A stretch of 64,000 nt of DNA from Bdellovibrio sp. qaytius (GTDB taxonomy: Bacteria > Bdellovibrionota > Bdellovibrionia > Bdellovibrionales > Bdellovibrionaceae). The position numbers and the translations under genes are program-made. The notes under the pieces were generated by a model. The model did not search any database. It was not told where the DNA came from and worked only from the letters and a program-made list of their open reading frames with translations. Below, one piece after another: positions 25,116-35,067 of the stretch; the first letter of the stretch is position 1, and the number at the start of each line of letters is the position of its first letter. The stretch spans positions 1,882,001-1,946,000 of the forward strand of contig CP025734.1 of assembly GCA_004011035.1 (NCBI GenBank), in the 5' to 3' direction.

Positions 25116-25949
25116 TTACTTACAAGTTTTCGTGACGTATTTTTTGAATTCAGGCAGGTTCTCGTGGCTATCTGTTGGCCAAACCCATTTGAAGTCGCTG
25201 CAGTTTTTAAAAGTCGGAAAGCTAATCGCCTTAAGCACCTGAAGAAAACTATAACGAATACTTAAAATATAAGGCACCGTGTGCTCATAAACCCAGTTAG
25301 CAGAATCAGCTGATAGCAAAGCTTTCATATTCAAATCTAGAGCTATTTCTACCGACGTCGCATAGCCAATCTGACCAGGATAAAGGGTTTTACCCGCCTC
25401 GTCTTCGTCATGACTAGAATACAATTGATGGATATAAATCAAATTTTTGATGCCTTGTTCGTTAAGCTCTTTACGAGCTTGTTCGTAAACATTCACATCA
25501 TTTTCACCATTATCGCCGACCATAATCACAAGTGTTGGCTGAATCTCAGCTACTAGCTTTCGAATCGATTTGTTTTTATGTTCAGAATCAAAAATAACAT
25601 CACGTAATACAAGTTTACCTTCAGGAAAGTTATTGCTCTTTAAAAAAGTCTGATGCGAATTTTGAAGGTACTCAACGCCCGTCTCAGCCGAGGGAGCATT
25701 ACTTAAATAGGCCACTTGGTTTACACCAGGATTTTCATTTAAAATTAACTGATAAAGCGAAGCCATTCCAGCAAAGGGAGTCGTTGTATCCCAAGTGCGA
25801 AAAAGAACGATTGGATTAAAGGATTTATAACTGATGACATGACTTACTTTAATCGTGTCGTCAATATCGCTAATAATAAGGATTTTTTCTTTGGTTTGAG
25901 CCCAAAGGTTCACAGAAAACAGAAATGCGAATAAAAATATTTTTGTCAT
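25116..25949 (-). CDS. App1-type phosphatidate phosphatase-like protein
   Basis: 277 residues with a signal peptide (IFLFAFLFSVNLWA). The motif SDIDDTIKVS near residue 25 is the DxDxT nucleophile motif of HAD-like App1 phosphatases (DUF2183). Further marks are the threonine/serine region YLSNAP and VGDNGENDVNVY with the metal-binding Asp. App1 removes phosphate from phosphatidate and related lipids. Here it should act in the periplasm or outside. Start ambiguous: ATG at 25949 gives the best signal peptide; GTG at 25988 would add 13 residues. Confidence 0.82.
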   Translation of the reverse strand: MTKIFLFAFLFSVNLWAQTKEKILIISDIDDTIKVSHVISYKSFNPIVLFRTWDTTTPFAGMASLYQLILNENPGVNQVAYLSNAPSAETGVEYLQNSHQTFLKSNNFPEGKLVLRDVIFDSEHKNKSIRKLVAEIQPTLVIMVGDNGENDVNVYEQARKELNEQGIKNLIYIHQLYSSHDEDEAGKTLYPGQIGYATSVEIALDLNMKALLSADSANWVYEHTVPYILSIRYSFLQVLKAISFPTFKNCSDFKWVWPTDSHENLPEFKKYVTKTCK

Positions 25950-26062
25950 AGCAAGCTTACTTGCGATCCACATACCAAAGTGAAACACATTTTAAACTGA
26001 CTTCACAGCTTTACGTTGTCTGATTACTTTACACTATTTCGTTTTAGGGCTGACAGTTCGGC

Positions 26063-26590
26063 TTAGCCGACACTATGTTGGTGCATATTTATGCGTTCGC
26101 GAATCATGCCAAAGATGGCAATAAAAAAACCTAAAACAATCGCCATATCGGCCACATTAAAAACACCCGTACGTGCAAATGGCGCAAATTGAAAATCCAT
26201 AAACATAAAATCTATCACATGACCATTTGTATGCGACAAACGATCGATCACATTGCCAATACCACCTGCTAGAATAAATGAATAAGCTAATAGATCACTT
26301 AAATTCATTTTGTTTTTTACTAACGACCAAAGCATGACAACTAAGCCTAATAAAACAAATAAACCAAAAATCACAAAGCGCATTGATTGCGGAAGCTCGC
26401 CGCCCATACCTAAAAAAGCCCCTGGATTTTCTGCGTAAATGAATTGAAAAAGTCCACCGAAATACATGATCGGAGCTTTGCCAGCTAAGTGTTGTACCGC
26501 TAACACCTTAGTCCACTGATCAACGGCCACAACGGTGATTAAAATTAGAAATAATATGAAAAGTCTGTGGCTCGTTTTTAAATTATCCAT
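26063..26590 (-). CDS. lspA: Lipoprotein signal peptidase
   Basis: 175 residues with four membrane segments. The catalytic Asp pair is seen in GGIGNVIDRL and FNVADMAI. The ENPGAFLGM segment and D at the end of TM1 (VAVDQWTK) match the family. LspA cleaves prolipoproteins before the lipobox Cys. The window encodes many lipoprotein substrates. No obvious operon: 46 nt separates it from the MDR gene upstream on the same strand, so weak co-transcription is possible. Confidence 0.95.
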   Translation of the reverse strand: MDNLKTSHRLFILFLILITVVAVDQWTKVLAVQHLAGKAPIMYFGGLFQFIYAENPGAFLGMGGELPQSMRFVIFGLFVLLGLVVMLWSLVKNKMNLSDLLAYSFILAGGIGNVIDRLSHTNGHVIDFMFMDFQFAPFARTGVFNVADMAIVLGFFIAIFGMIRERINMHQHSVG

Positions 26591-26636
26591 ACTGCCATCT
26601 TGCTAAATTGCCTCAGCTTCCGCAACTGAAAAAGTC

Positions 26637-27632
26637 TTAATCCGCAATCTTCACAATAATTTTACCGCGCGCACGGCCAGCCATCGAATGCTCAAGGCCT
26701 TTTTGAATATCTGCTAACTGAAAAACTGAATCAATCACCGGTCGAATTTTACCTTGCTCGACAAGAATACGTATTTGATTCAGTTGTTGAGCCTCAGGTT
26801 TCATAAAAAGAAATTTATAATGAATGCCCCTGGCCATTGCTAAAAGATTTGCTTTAAGCCCTACAACTCCAAGCACAAAAGTTTTCATGGCTCCAAGCTC
26901 CATATCTCTTGCTGTCTTTTGATCAGGAGATCCTGAAATTGAAACAATCCATCCTCCTTTTTTAACAACAGGATAAATTTTGTAAAGATCGTCTCCACCT
27001 AAAGTATCAAAAACCAAATCCATGCCTTTTAAGACATCCCAAACTTTTTCTTTTTTGTAATTGATCACATGGTCTGCGCCCAGCGACTTTACAAAGTCGA
27101 TATTTTTTTCGCTGGTTGTCGTCCAAACTTCAGCACCGCGAACTTTGGCTAATTGAATGGCGAAAGATCCGACCCCACCGGCTCCGGCCTGAATTAAAAC
27201 TCTTTGCCCTGCGTGAAGATTCGCACTTTCAAAAGCCTGCCATGCTGTTAAACCCACTAACGGAAGGCTTGCGGCCTCTTCAAAAGAAATGTTTGCAGGC
27301 TTAAGCGCAACTTCATCTTCACTGACTGCAATGTATTCTGCAAAAGTGCCTGTGCTACTTGGGCGTGTGAAAACCAAGTCACCTTTTTTAAACTTTGTAA
27401 CTTGATCACCGATTTTTACGATTTCGCCTGAAAGATCGTGACCTAAAATTAAAGGAAAAGAATTTTTTCTTAAAAATTTAAGCAATCCCGCTTTAATTTT
27501 AAAATCGATGGGATTAATGCTTGCCGCTTTAATTTGAATTAAGACATCGTGTGGCCCCACCTGCGGTTTCGGCAAATCACCTACATGCATGACTTCATCA
27601 TTGCCGTATTTTTTAATAAAAGCTGCTTTCAT
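26637..27632 (-). CDS. Quinone oxidoreductase-like MDR protein
   Basis: 331 residues. Medium-chain dehydrogenase/reductase: N-terminal GroES-like domain (GHDLSGEIVKIGDQVTKFKKGD), the cofactor-binding motif AGAGGVGSFAIQLAK, and C-terminal hydrophobic region. No zinc-ligand Cys/His set, so a zinc-free NADPH:quinone or enoyl reductase type. Substrate not predictable. SD GAGGTGATC precedes the ATG. A terminator separates it from fadJ upstream. Confidence 0.85.
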   Translation of the reverse strand: MKAAFIKKYGNDEVMHVGDLPKPQVGPHDVLIQIKAASINPIDFKIKAGLLKFLRKNSFPLILGHDLSGEIVKIGDQVTKFKKGDLVFTRPSSTGTFAEYIAVSEDEVALKPANISFEEAASLPLVGLTAWQAFESANLHAGQRVLIQAGAGGVGSFAIQLAKVRGAEVWTTTSEKNIDFVKSLGADHVINYKKEKVWDVLKGMDLVFDTLGGDDLYKIYPVVKKGGWIVSISGSPDQKTARDMELGAMKTFVLGVVGLKANLLAMARGIHYKFLFMKPEAQQLNQIRILVEQGKIRPVIDSVFQLADIQKGLEHSMAGRARGKIIVKIAD

Positions 27633-27648
27633 AGATCACCTCATAAAA

Positions 27649-27680
27649 AAAACCCACACCTTAGGTAAGATGTGGGTTTT
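27649..27680 (-). terminator. Rho-independent terminator of the fadI-fadJ operon
   Basis: A perfect 10-bp stem (AAAACCCACA, 27649-27658; TGTGGGTTTT, 27671-27680) with a 12-nt loop. On the minus strand it follows the fadJ stop by 25 nt and continues into a run of T. Confidence 0.85.
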
Positions 27681-27705
27681 AAAATTTAAAACTTAAATTA
27701 AGTTC

Positions 27706-29886
27706 TTAATTATAAAATTTCTTACCTGAACTTGCGCGCTCTGCTAATTTAACACTTGGTGATAAACGCGCTTTTGCATTACGAGCAGCTGCATAGTGAG
27801 TTAAACGCTCAGCTACGTATTTTGCACCGATACTGTCAGCGTATTTTAATAATCCGCCTCTGAACGGTGGAAAACCTGTACCCATAATCATCGCAAGATC
27901 GACTTCATGTGGAGTCTCAACAATGCGATCAGCATCAAGTGCTAAACAGCATTCGTTAATCATCGCAAACACACCACGCTCAACGCACTCTTGTGCATCG
28001 TAGGGCTTCGTGCGAGCTCCTAAATTAAGTTCAGCATAAACCGTTTGATCAACTTCAGTTTTACGACCGCTGTGATCATATTTGTAAAAACCTAAGTTAG
28101 TTTTTTGACCTAAACGAGTTTTGTTCGCTTCTAGTTTTTCCATGATCGGAGAAACTTCTACGCGATCAGGGTAAGCTTTACGAAAGATCTTTAAAACTTT
28201 TGCACAAACATCTAATCCCACTGAATCCATTAATTCAAATGGACCCATCGGCATACCGAATTTAACGTAAGCTTTATCAACCGTTTCAATATCCATGCCT
28301 TCTGTTAATAAGAAAGCAGCCTCTGCCATATACGGCAATAATAAACGATTTACTAAAAAGCCCGGGCCATCTTTAACAACCACTGGCATTTTACCCATTT
28401 TTTTCGATAATTCGAAAACTGTAGAAATCGTTTCATCCGAAGTTTTTGGTCCTCGAATAACTTCAACTAAAGGCATTTTATGAACTGGAGAGAAGAAATG
28501 CATACCAGCGAAATACTCAGGGCGCGGATGACCTTCAGACATTTCAGTCACAGATAACGAGCTGGTGTTTGTTACGATGATAGCATCGTCACGCATATTT
28601 TTAGCCGTTTCTGCGATCACTTTTTTCTTGATGTCCATATTTTCAACGATCGCCTCAACGACGACGTCTAAAGTTTTGAAACCAGAATAATCAACAGTTG
28701 TCGAAACCAATGAACTTTTTTGTGAGAATTGGTAATTATCAATTACTTTTTTCTTCACTAATTTTTTCCATAAATCGTAAGCGTGTTTTAACGCTTTCGC
28801 ATTGGCTTCATTTGAAATATCTTTTACGCGTACGCCAATACCTTTATCTGCAGCTACGTAGGCAATACCGCCACCCATAGTTCCCGCGCCTAAAACACCA
28901 ATATTTTTAACAGTTCTTGGTTTTACGTTTTTATCAGCAACACCCGATGACTTTTTAACCATTTCAGTTAAGTAAAATACATGAATTAAGTTTTTAGAAA
29001 TATCAGTTAAAGCACAACGAACAAAGTGATCTTTTTCGATTTCTAAAGCTTTTGCACGATCAGACATTTTGTAAGATTTTTTAATAACTTCTAAAGCCTC
29101 TAACGGAGCTGGGTATTGACCCTTTGTCGCTTTTAAAGTGGCTTTTTTTGCTTGTGAAAACACAACGCCTTTTAATGGCCCCTCTAATAAACCAGCTACG
29201 AAACCGCGAGGTTGAAAAGTTTTACGGCGTTTACCTTTGCCAGAGCTTAAAATCTTTTGGATTTCTTTTTCAGCAAATGATTCTAATAAATTCGGGTGAA
29301 CCATGTAATCGACTAGGCCAATTTTTAAAGCTTTTTTAGCATTTAATAATTTACCAGCTAAAATCACATCTAATGCCGCTTGAATACCAACAACTCGTGG
29401 TAAACGAACGCAACCGCCAAAACCTGGTAAAATACCAAGTTGTGTTTCAGGAAGACCAATACGTGTTGATGAATCATCAGAAGCGATACGGTAATCACAG
29501 GCTAAAATAAATTCACAGCCACCACCAGCGCAAGCGCCGTTGATTAAAGCCATTGTTGGCATTGGCAGATCTTCAACCATGTTCATGATGGCTTGACCCT
29601 CACCAACAGCAGCGCGAACGCCCGCTTCAGTGCTTAACGCTTTGATTTCTTCGATATCCGCGCCTGCAATAAAGATTTTTGATTTTGCAGATCTAAAAAC
29701 AACGAATTTGTAATTTGAAGTTTTTAATTTCGCTAATAAGGCTTTGAATTCATTCATCACAGGCGTTGAAAATTTATTAACTCTTTCACCTGGTAAATCA
29801 AAAGTGACTGTGGCAATTCCATTTTTTTCTGCGACTGAAAATGCGTTTCCAGATGTATTAGATTGTGTGGTTTTTTCTAATTCCAT
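27706..29886 (-). CDS. fadJ: Fatty acid oxidation complex alpha subunit
   Basis: 726 residues. N-terminal enoyl-CoA hydratase domain (IFIAGADIEE; GACAGGGCEFILACD; LPETQLGILPGFGG, with both catalytic Glu) followed by 3-hydroxyacyl-CoA dehydrogenase (GVLGAGTMGGGIA; MHFFSPVHKMPLVE; GPGFLVNRLL) and a second C-terminal 3HCDH domain (GTGFPPFRGGLLKYAD). It carries out two beta-oxidation steps. The pairing with a FadI-like thiolase and the overall length support the FadJ/FadB family. Start at 29886 is preceded by GAAGGG about 10 nt away; ATG 29904 overlaps the thiolase stop. Confidence 0.92.
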   Translation of the reverse strand: MELEKTTQSNTSGNAFSVAEKNGIATVTFDLPGERVNKFSTPVMNEFKALLAKLKTSNYKFVVFRSAKSKIFIAGADIEEIKALSTEAGVRAAVGEGQAIMNMVEDLPMPTMALINGACAGGGCEFILACDYRIASDDSSTRIGLPETQLGILPGFGGCVRLPRVVGIQAALDVILAGKLLNAKKALKIGLVDYMVHPNLLESFAEKEIQKILSSGKGKRRKTFQPRGFVAGLLEGPLKGVVFSQAKKATLKATKGQYPAPLEALEVIKKSYKMSDRAKALEIEKDHFVRCALTDISKNLIHVFYLTEMVKKSSGVADKNVKPRTVKNIGVLGAGTMGGGIAYVAADKGIGVRVKDISNEANAKALKHAYDLWKKLVKKKVIDNYQFSQKSSLVSTTVDYSGFKTLDVVVEAIVENMDIKKKVIAETAKNMRDDAIIVTNTSSLSVTEMSEGHPRPEYFAGMHFFSPVHKMPLVEVIRGPKTSDETISTVFELSKKMGKMPVVVKDGPGFLVNRLLLPYMAEAAFLLTEGMDIETVDKAYVKFGMPMGPFELMDSVGLDVCAKVLKIFRKAYPDRVEVSPIMEKLEANKTRLGQKTNLGFYKYDHSGRKTEVDQTVYAELNLGARTKPYDAQECVERGVFAMINECCLALDADRIVETPHEVDLAMIMGTGFPPFRGGLLKYADSIGAKYVAERLTHYAAARNAKARLSPSVKLAERASSGKKFYN

Positions 29887-29893
29887 GATCTCA

Positions 29894-31234
29894 TTACCCT
29901 TCATTCTCAATAACCATGGCTCCACCTTGGCCGCCACCGATACATAAAGTTGCTAATCCGAATTGTTTATTCGAACGTTTTAATTCTTTAGCTAAAGTTA
30001 ATACTAAACGTGAACCCGTTGCTCCCACTGGATGACCCAATGCGATTGCTCCGCCATTGACGTTTAAGATGTCATCAGAAACTGCTCCTACTTTTGCAGA
30101 TAAGCCTAATTTTTCTTGGGCAAATTTGTCTGAATCAAAAGCTTTTTGACAAGCCATAACTTGAGCTGCGAAAGCTTCATTTAATTCAACACGGTTCATG
30201 TCTTTCATTGTAAGACCCGAACGTTGTAACGCGATTGGTGTTGCGTACACAGGACCTAAACCCATTCTTTCAGGTTCACAACCAGCAAACGCATAACCGC
30301 GAATTTTAGCAATTGGCTTGTAACCTAAGCTTTGTGCTTTTTCACGCGACATAATTAACAACATCGCAGCGCCATCAGTGATCGGGCATGCATTACCTGC
30401 AGTGATTGTTCCCGTTACTTTATCGATCATTGGTTTTAATTTTCCAAGAGCTTGCATCGTTTGTTCAGCACGTGGGCCGATATCTTCAGTTACAACATCT
30501 TTAAAATCAGGTTCAACATAATATGGAGTTAATTCTTCTGCGAACTTTGCTTTAGCACCCGCAGCTTTTAAATGCGAAGCTAACGCGAAAGCATCTTGAG
30601 CTTCACGAGTTAAGCCCCACTCTTTAGCTAAAATTTCTGCTGTGCCCATCATGTTGATGCCAACAAAAGGATCTGTAAGGCCTTCAACGATTGAAATGAT
30701 TGGTTTGTATTTTGTTTTCATCATCGGAGGTGTTGTCACCATCTCTTTGATTTGCGAAAGATCAGCTTTGAACCACGCCCATAAAGCCGCCATACGTTGG
30801 CCAGGAGTTTTTGCTGAGCCTAATTTTTCTAAAATAGAAGTGATCGATGGAGGCATGATCAGTGGCATTTGCGACATGTTTTCAGTACCGCCCACTAATA
30901 ATGTATCCATTGTTCCCGATTTGATTTTTTCAAATCCCATCGAGATACTTTCTAAAGCTGACGCGCAATTTCTATGAACAGTTACCGCTGAAGTTTTTTG
31001 CGGCAAACCTGCATTTAACGCCACAACACGCGCGATATTTACGGCGTCTGAAGGCGAACCTGTATTGCCGATGATAACTTCATCAACAATATTCACATCT
31101 AAATTAGTGCGAGCTATCAATTCTTTCATAGCCGACTGGCCAAGTTTTGCAGCATGCACAGTTTTTAATTTTGTTCCTGCTTTTGCAAACGGAGTACGCA
31201 CTCCTTCGACAATCACAACATCTCTGTTCGACAT
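29894..31234 (-). CDS. fadI: Acetyl-CoA acyltransferase (thiolase)
   Basis: 446 residues. The nucleophile Cys90 is in VHRNCASALES, the catalytic His in GGAIALGHPVGATGSR, and the second Cys in LCIGGGQGGA. The size exceeds FadA (about 390) and fits the FadI-type beta subunit, so it should pair with the FadJ-like subunit encoded 7 nt downstream to release acetyl-CoA. SD GAGAGG upstream of the ATG. Confidence 0.9.
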   Translation of the reverse strand: MSNRDVVIVEGVRTPFAKAGTKLKTVHAAKLGQSAMKELIARTNLDVNIVDEVIIGNTGSPSDAVNIARVVALNAGLPQKTSAVTVHRNCASALESISMGFEKIKSGTMDTLLVGGTENMSQMPLIMPPSITSILEKLGSAKTPGQRMAALWAWFKADLSQIKEMVTTPPMMKTKYKPIISIVEGLTDPFVGINMMGTAEILAKEWGLTREAQDAFALASHLKAAGAKAKFAEELTPYYVEPDFKDVVTEDIGPRAEQTMQALGKLKPMIDKVTGTITAGNACPITDGAAMLLIMSREKAQSLGYKPIAKIRGYAFAGCEPERMGLGPVYATPIALQRSGLTMKDMNRVELNEAFAAQVMACQKAFDSDKFAQEKLGLSAKVGAVSDDILNVNGGAIALGHPVGATGSRLVLTLAKELKRSNKQFGLATLCIGGGQGGAMVIENEG

Positions 31235-31342
31235 ACATTACCTCTCTCAACTGGTATCACTTTTAAAAAACTAACCTATAAAGCGTAAACCCAATTTGAG
31301 AGTAAAGCAAATGACGCCTATCAATATAGGACGTATGTATCA

Positions 31343-31372
31343 TTGACCCTTTTTACATGAGAAACTTAGAAT
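31343..31372 (+). promoter_or_regulatory. Promoter of the malic enzyme gene
   Basis: TTGACC (31343-31348), an 18-nt spacer and TAGAAT (31367-31372) give a sigma70-like promoter. The predicted start site is near 31379, giving a leader of about 40 nt. Confidence 0.6.
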
Positions 31373-31390
31373 GAAAACTCTAGGAGTGGA

Positions 31391-31406
31391 TCGGCCAGTA
31401 GGCCGA
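31391..31406 (+). promoter_or_regulatory. Leader hairpin just before the maeB SD
   Basis: TCGGCC and GGCCGA form a perfect 6-bp GC-rich stem around AGTA. It begins about 12 nt from the predicted 5' end and stops 3 nt before the SD (AAAGGAT). It could stabilise the mRNA or modulate initiation at the TTG start. Confidence 0.5.
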
Positions 31407-31419
31407 CCAAAGGATCAAT

Positions 31420-33765
31420 TTGAAAACTTCCGAAAATAAACCGACCGCATCTGCCTCAACTGATAAAAATACCGAGCGTACAGCTTTTGAAAAACAAGCC
31501 TTAGACTTTCACCAAATGGGAAAGCCTGGCAAGATCGAAGTGATCTCAACAAAACCGTGTAACACCGAGAAAGCATTAGCATTAGCTTATTCTCCTGGTG
31601 TGGCTGTTCCCTGCAAAGTGATCGCTAAAAATCCTGATGCTGTTTATGACTACACCTCTAAAGGAAACCTTGTTGCTGTAATTTCTGACGGAACCGCAGT
31701 GCTTGGTCTAGGCAATATCGGCCCCTTAGCTTCTAAGCCCGTGATGGAAGGTAAAGGGATTTTGTTTAAAAATTTCGCTGGTATCGATGTGTTCGATATC
31801 GAAGTTAAATCTTCATCAGCGGCTGAATTTATTGCTGCAGTTAGAACTTTAGAGCCAACTTTTGGTGGAATTAATTTAGAAGATATTAAAGCCCCTGAAT
31901 GTTTTGAAATTGAAGAAACTCTAAAAAAAGAAATGAACATTCCTGTATTTCATGATGATCAACATGGAACTGCGATTGTATCTGGTGCCGCATTAATTAA
32001 CGCCTGCCAAATCGTAAATAAAAAACTCGGTGAAATTAAATTAGTTGTTAACGGCGCTGGCGCATCTGCGATTGCTTGTACAAAAATCTTTGTAAGTCTT
32101 GGTGTTAAAAAAGAAAACATCATCATGTGCGATACGACAGGTGTAATTTATAAAGGCCGAACTTCAGGCATGAATAAATACAAAGAAGAATTTGCTAATT
32201 CGACGACAAAACGCACTCTAACTGAATCTTTAGAAGGCGCTGATGTGTTTGTTGGTTTATCTGCAGCCGGCGCAGTCACAGGCGACATGTTAAAAACCAT
32301 GGCGAAAGATCCGATTATTTTTGCGATGGCCAATCCAGATCCTGAAATTACTCCAGATGCTGCCCGTGCTGCCCGCCCTGATGCGATTATTGCCACAGGC
32401 CGTTCAGATTTTCCGAACCAAGTAAATAACGTGTTAGGCTTTCCGTCTATTTTTCGTGGAGCTTTAGATACACGTTCGACACAAATTAATGAAGAAATGA
32501 AATTAGCGGCTGTTCACAGTCTAGCAAAACTTGCTCGTGAAGAAGTACCTGACACAGTTTCTGCAAGCTACGGCGGACAAAAATTTAATTTTGGCCGCGA
32601 ATACTTAATTCCAAAACCATTCGATACACGCGTATTGCTGTGGGTTGCCCCAGCTGTTGCAAAAGCAGCTATGGATTCTGGCGTGGCTCGTATTAAAATC
32701 ACTGACTGGAACAAGTACCGCGATAAATTAGAAGCGATTCAAGGACCACAAAAAGTTTTTATCCGCTCGGCCATCCATCAAGTGCATGCGAACAGTGAAC
32801 GTCATGGTGCTTTACCACGTATTGTTTTTCCTGAAGGTTCAAGTTCTAAAATTTTAAAATCAATTCGTTCGTTGATCGACGAAAAAATCTGCCACCCGAT
32901 CGTGATCGGTAACCCTGATGTGATTCGTGAAAAAGCTAAAAAGCACAGCGTTTCAATGGATGGTATCGAAATTTTAAATGTTCAAGGGCATCCAAAATTT
33001 CAAAGCTACACGCAAGAACTTTACAAACGCCGCCAACGTAAGGGTGTAAATACTAAAGAAGCTGAACGCTTAATGAATGACCCAAGCTACTTTGCCGCAA
33101 TGATGATTGATCAAGGTGATGCTGATGGCATGGTGAACGGCGCTACGACGAATTACTCTGAAGCTGTAAAACCTATTTTACACACGATTGGTTTAGCTAA
33201 AGATCATGTTCCTGCAGGTTTAAATATTTTAATTTCTGATGACAGATTTTTATTCTTATCTGATACGACGGTGAATTTAAACCCGACGGCCGAACAATTA
33301 GCTCAAATTGCGATTCAAACAGCTTTAATTGCAGAACACTTTGGCCAAAAACCAAAAATTGCAATGTTAAGCTTTTCAAATTTCAGTGGCGCTGACGGCA
33401 CTCCGGCTAAAATGAAAAAAGCCGCAGAGCTTGTTCGCAAACTTCGCCCAGATTTAAGCGTGGAAGGCGACATGCAAGCTGATACGGCGGTGAATTCAGA
33501 AATTCAAAACCGCATCTTCCCGTTTTCTCAATTAGGTGGCGAAGCGAATATTCTGATTTTTCCAAATTTAGAAAGTGCAAATATTTCCTACAAACTTTTA
33601 CAACAACTTGGTAAAGTAGAAGTGATTGGACCTTTCTTGATGGGAGTACGTCGCGCAGCCAATGTGTTACAACGTACAACAACAGAAGATACAATTTTTA
33701 GTTCAGTTGTTTTAACTGCACTTGAAGCTCAAATTATTAAAGATCGTAGGACGGTAAAACACTGA
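31420..33765 (+). CDS. maeB: NADP-dependent malic enzyme with PTA-like C-terminal domain
   Basis: 781 residues. N-terminal malic enzyme domain (AYSPGVAVPC, NLEDIKAPECF, HDDQHGTAIV; NAD(P)-binding VVNGAGASAIA) followed from about residue 450 by a phosphotransacetylase-like domain (LPRIVFPEGSSSKILK, DGMVNGATTNYSEAV). In E. coli MaeB the latter binds acetyl-CoA for regulation and is not catalytic. It decarboxylates malate to pyruvate with NADPH. The start is a TTG at 31420 with AAAGGAT 6 nt upstream; no in-frame ATG is near. Confidence 0.93.
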   Translation: MKTSENKPTASASTDKNTERTAFEKQALDFHQMGKPGKIEVISTKPCNTEKALALAYSPGVAVPCKVIAKNPDAVYDYTSKGNLVAVISDGTAVLGLGNIGPLASKPVMEGKGILFKNFAGIDVFDIEVKSSSAAEFIAAVRTLEPTFGGINLEDIKAPECFEIEETLKKEMNIPVFHDDQHGTAIVSGAALINACQIVNKKLGEIKLVVNGAGASAIACTKIFVSLGVKKENIIMCDTTGVIYKGRTSGMNKYKEEFANSTTKRTLTESLEGADVFVGLSAAGAVTGDMLKTMAKDPIIFAMANPDPEITPDAARAARPDAIIATGRSDFPNQVNNVLGFPSIFRGALDTRSTQINEEMKLAAVHSLAKLAREEVPDTVSASYGGQKFNFGREYLIPKPFDTRVLLWVAPAVAKAAMDSGVARIKITDWNKYRDKLEAIQGPQKVFIRSAIHQVHANSERHGALPRIVFPEGSSSKILKSIRSLIDEKICHPIVIGNPDVIREKAKKHSVSMDGIEILNVQGHPKFQSYTQELYKRRQRKGVNTKEAERLMNDPSYFAAMMIDQGDADGMVNGATTNYSEAVKPILHTIGLAKDHVPAGLNILISDDRFLFLSDTTVNLNPTAEQLAQIAIQTALIAEHFGQKPKIAMLSFSNFSGADGTPAKMKKAAELVRKLRPDLSVEGDMQADTAVNSEIQNRIFPFSQLGGEANILIFPNLESANISYKLLQQLGKVEVIGPFLMGVRRAANVLQRTTTEDTIFSSVVLTALEAQIIKDRRTVKH

Positions 33766-33779
33766 TGGTACTAACGTAA

Positions 33780-35042
33780 GTGACAGATTTACGAATTAAA
33801 GATAAAGACAAAGTCATCGTTGTGGGTGTGGGTTTAAAAACTGAACCCATTTCTGAAATCAAAGAAAACCTTTGTGAACTTGAAGAGCTCGTTTCAGCCG
33901 CCGGTGGCGATGTGATTGCCTCAACAGTTCAAGTCTTACCTTCGTGGAATCCCAGCACTTTAATCGGCTCTGGAAAAGTGACCGAAATCAAAGAGATGGT
34001 TCAAGAATCTGGTGCTCAGGTCGTTGTGATCGATCATCAACTGTCAGGTATTCAATCGCGAAATTTACAAACTGAAATTGGCGTTCGCATTATTGATCGT
34101 ACGCAATTAATTCTAGATATCTTCGCTCAGCGCGCTCGTACATATGAAGGTAAACTTCAAGTTGAACTTGCGCAGCTGTTAGATCAAATGCCTCGCATGA
34201 TCGGCGCATGGAATGATTCGCTATCACGCTTAGGTGGTGGTATTGGTACTCGCGGACCCGGTGAAACGGCATTAGAAAATGATCGCCGTCGTGCTAAAGA
34301 AAAAGTGGCGCTAATTAAAAAGAAATTAGACGAAGTTTCACAACAGCGCGCTCAGCATAGACAATCCAGAAGACGTAATGAAGTTCCAAGTTTTGCTTTG
34401 ATTGGTTATACCAATTCTGGAAAAAGCTCTTTATTAAATCGTTTAACAGGTTCACAAGTGATGGCCAAAGACATGCTGTTTGCGACACTTGACCCAACAA
34501 CAAGAAAAGTATTTTTAGATGAAGGCCCACCAGCGGTTGTGACCGACACCGTAGGATTTATCAGAAAATTACCCACACAATTAATCGAAGCGTTCAAGGC
34601 AACTCTTGAAGAATCAGCCGAAGCCGACATATTGCTTCACGTGATTGATTTATCGTCTCCGAATATGGAGCGCCAAATTGAAGTCGTGGATGGCCTGATT
34701 AAAGAGTTCGGCTGGGATAAGCAAAAGGTCATTCATATTTTTAATAAATGCGATGTCGCAACGCCTGATCGTCAATTTCGCGTCAAACAATTTCCTCGTC
34801 TTTTCGTAAGTGCTTTAACTGGTCAAGGCTTTGAACAGATGAAAAAAATGATGGCCGATTCGATCAACGAAATGCAAACCGAAGTTGAGTTGTATTTTGC
34901 TCACACGCAAGAATTTAAGATCTACGACCTTAGTCGAGAAGCTAAAATCACGCGCAAAGAGCCTGCGACTGAGGGCACTGTGTGTTACGCTTTAATGACC
35001 CCGACCTTAATCAACAAGTGGCGCGATTTTCTCGTAAAGTAA
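33780..35042 (+). CDS. hflX: Ribosome-associated GTPase HflX
   Basis: 420 residues. An HflX N-terminal domain (WNPSTLIGSGKVTEIK; GGGIGTRGPGETALE) and central coiled coil precede the G domain (GYTNSGKSS for G1; DTVGFI for G3; NKCD for G4). HflX splits stalled ribosomes under stress. The start is a GTG at 33780, just 14 nt after the maeB stop, probably co-transcribed. Confidence 0.95.
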   Translation: MTDLRIKDKDKVIVVGVGLKTEPISEIKENLCELEELVSAAGGDVIASTVQVLPSWNPSTLIGSGKVTEIKEMVQESGAQVVVIDHQLSGIQSRNLQTEIGVRIIDRTQLILDIFAQRARTYEGKLQVELAQLLDQMPRMIGAWNDSLSRLGGGIGTRGPGETALENDRRRAKEKVALIKKKLDEVSQQRAQHRQSRRRNEVPSFALIGYTNSGKSSLLNRLTGSQVMAKDMLFATLDPTTRKVFLDEGPPAVVTDTVGFIRKLPTQLIEAFKATLEESAEADILLHVIDLSSPNMERQIEVVDGLIKEFGWDKQKVIHIFNKCDVATPDRQFRVKQFPRLFVSALTGQGFEQMKKMMADSINEMQTEVELYFAHTQEFKIYDLSREAKITRKEPATEGTVCYALMTPTLINKWRDFLVK

Positions 35043-35052
35043 TCAAAATATT

Positions 35053-35061
35053 TGCTACAAT
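35053..35061 (+). promoter_or_regulatory. Extended -10 element 6 nt before the 35068 ATG
   Basis: TGCTACAAT (35053-35061), an extended -10, ends 6 nt before the start codon. No SD is present. A leaderless transcript inside the hflX-35068 junction is likely. Confidence 0.45.
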
Positions 35062-35067
35062 TTAACA

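Noticed and set aside
31371-31439. A 22-codon upstream ORF overlapping the maeB start
   Set aside because: Its ATG lies inside the -10 hexamer (31367-31372), so it would not be transcribed from the predicted promoter; no SD.
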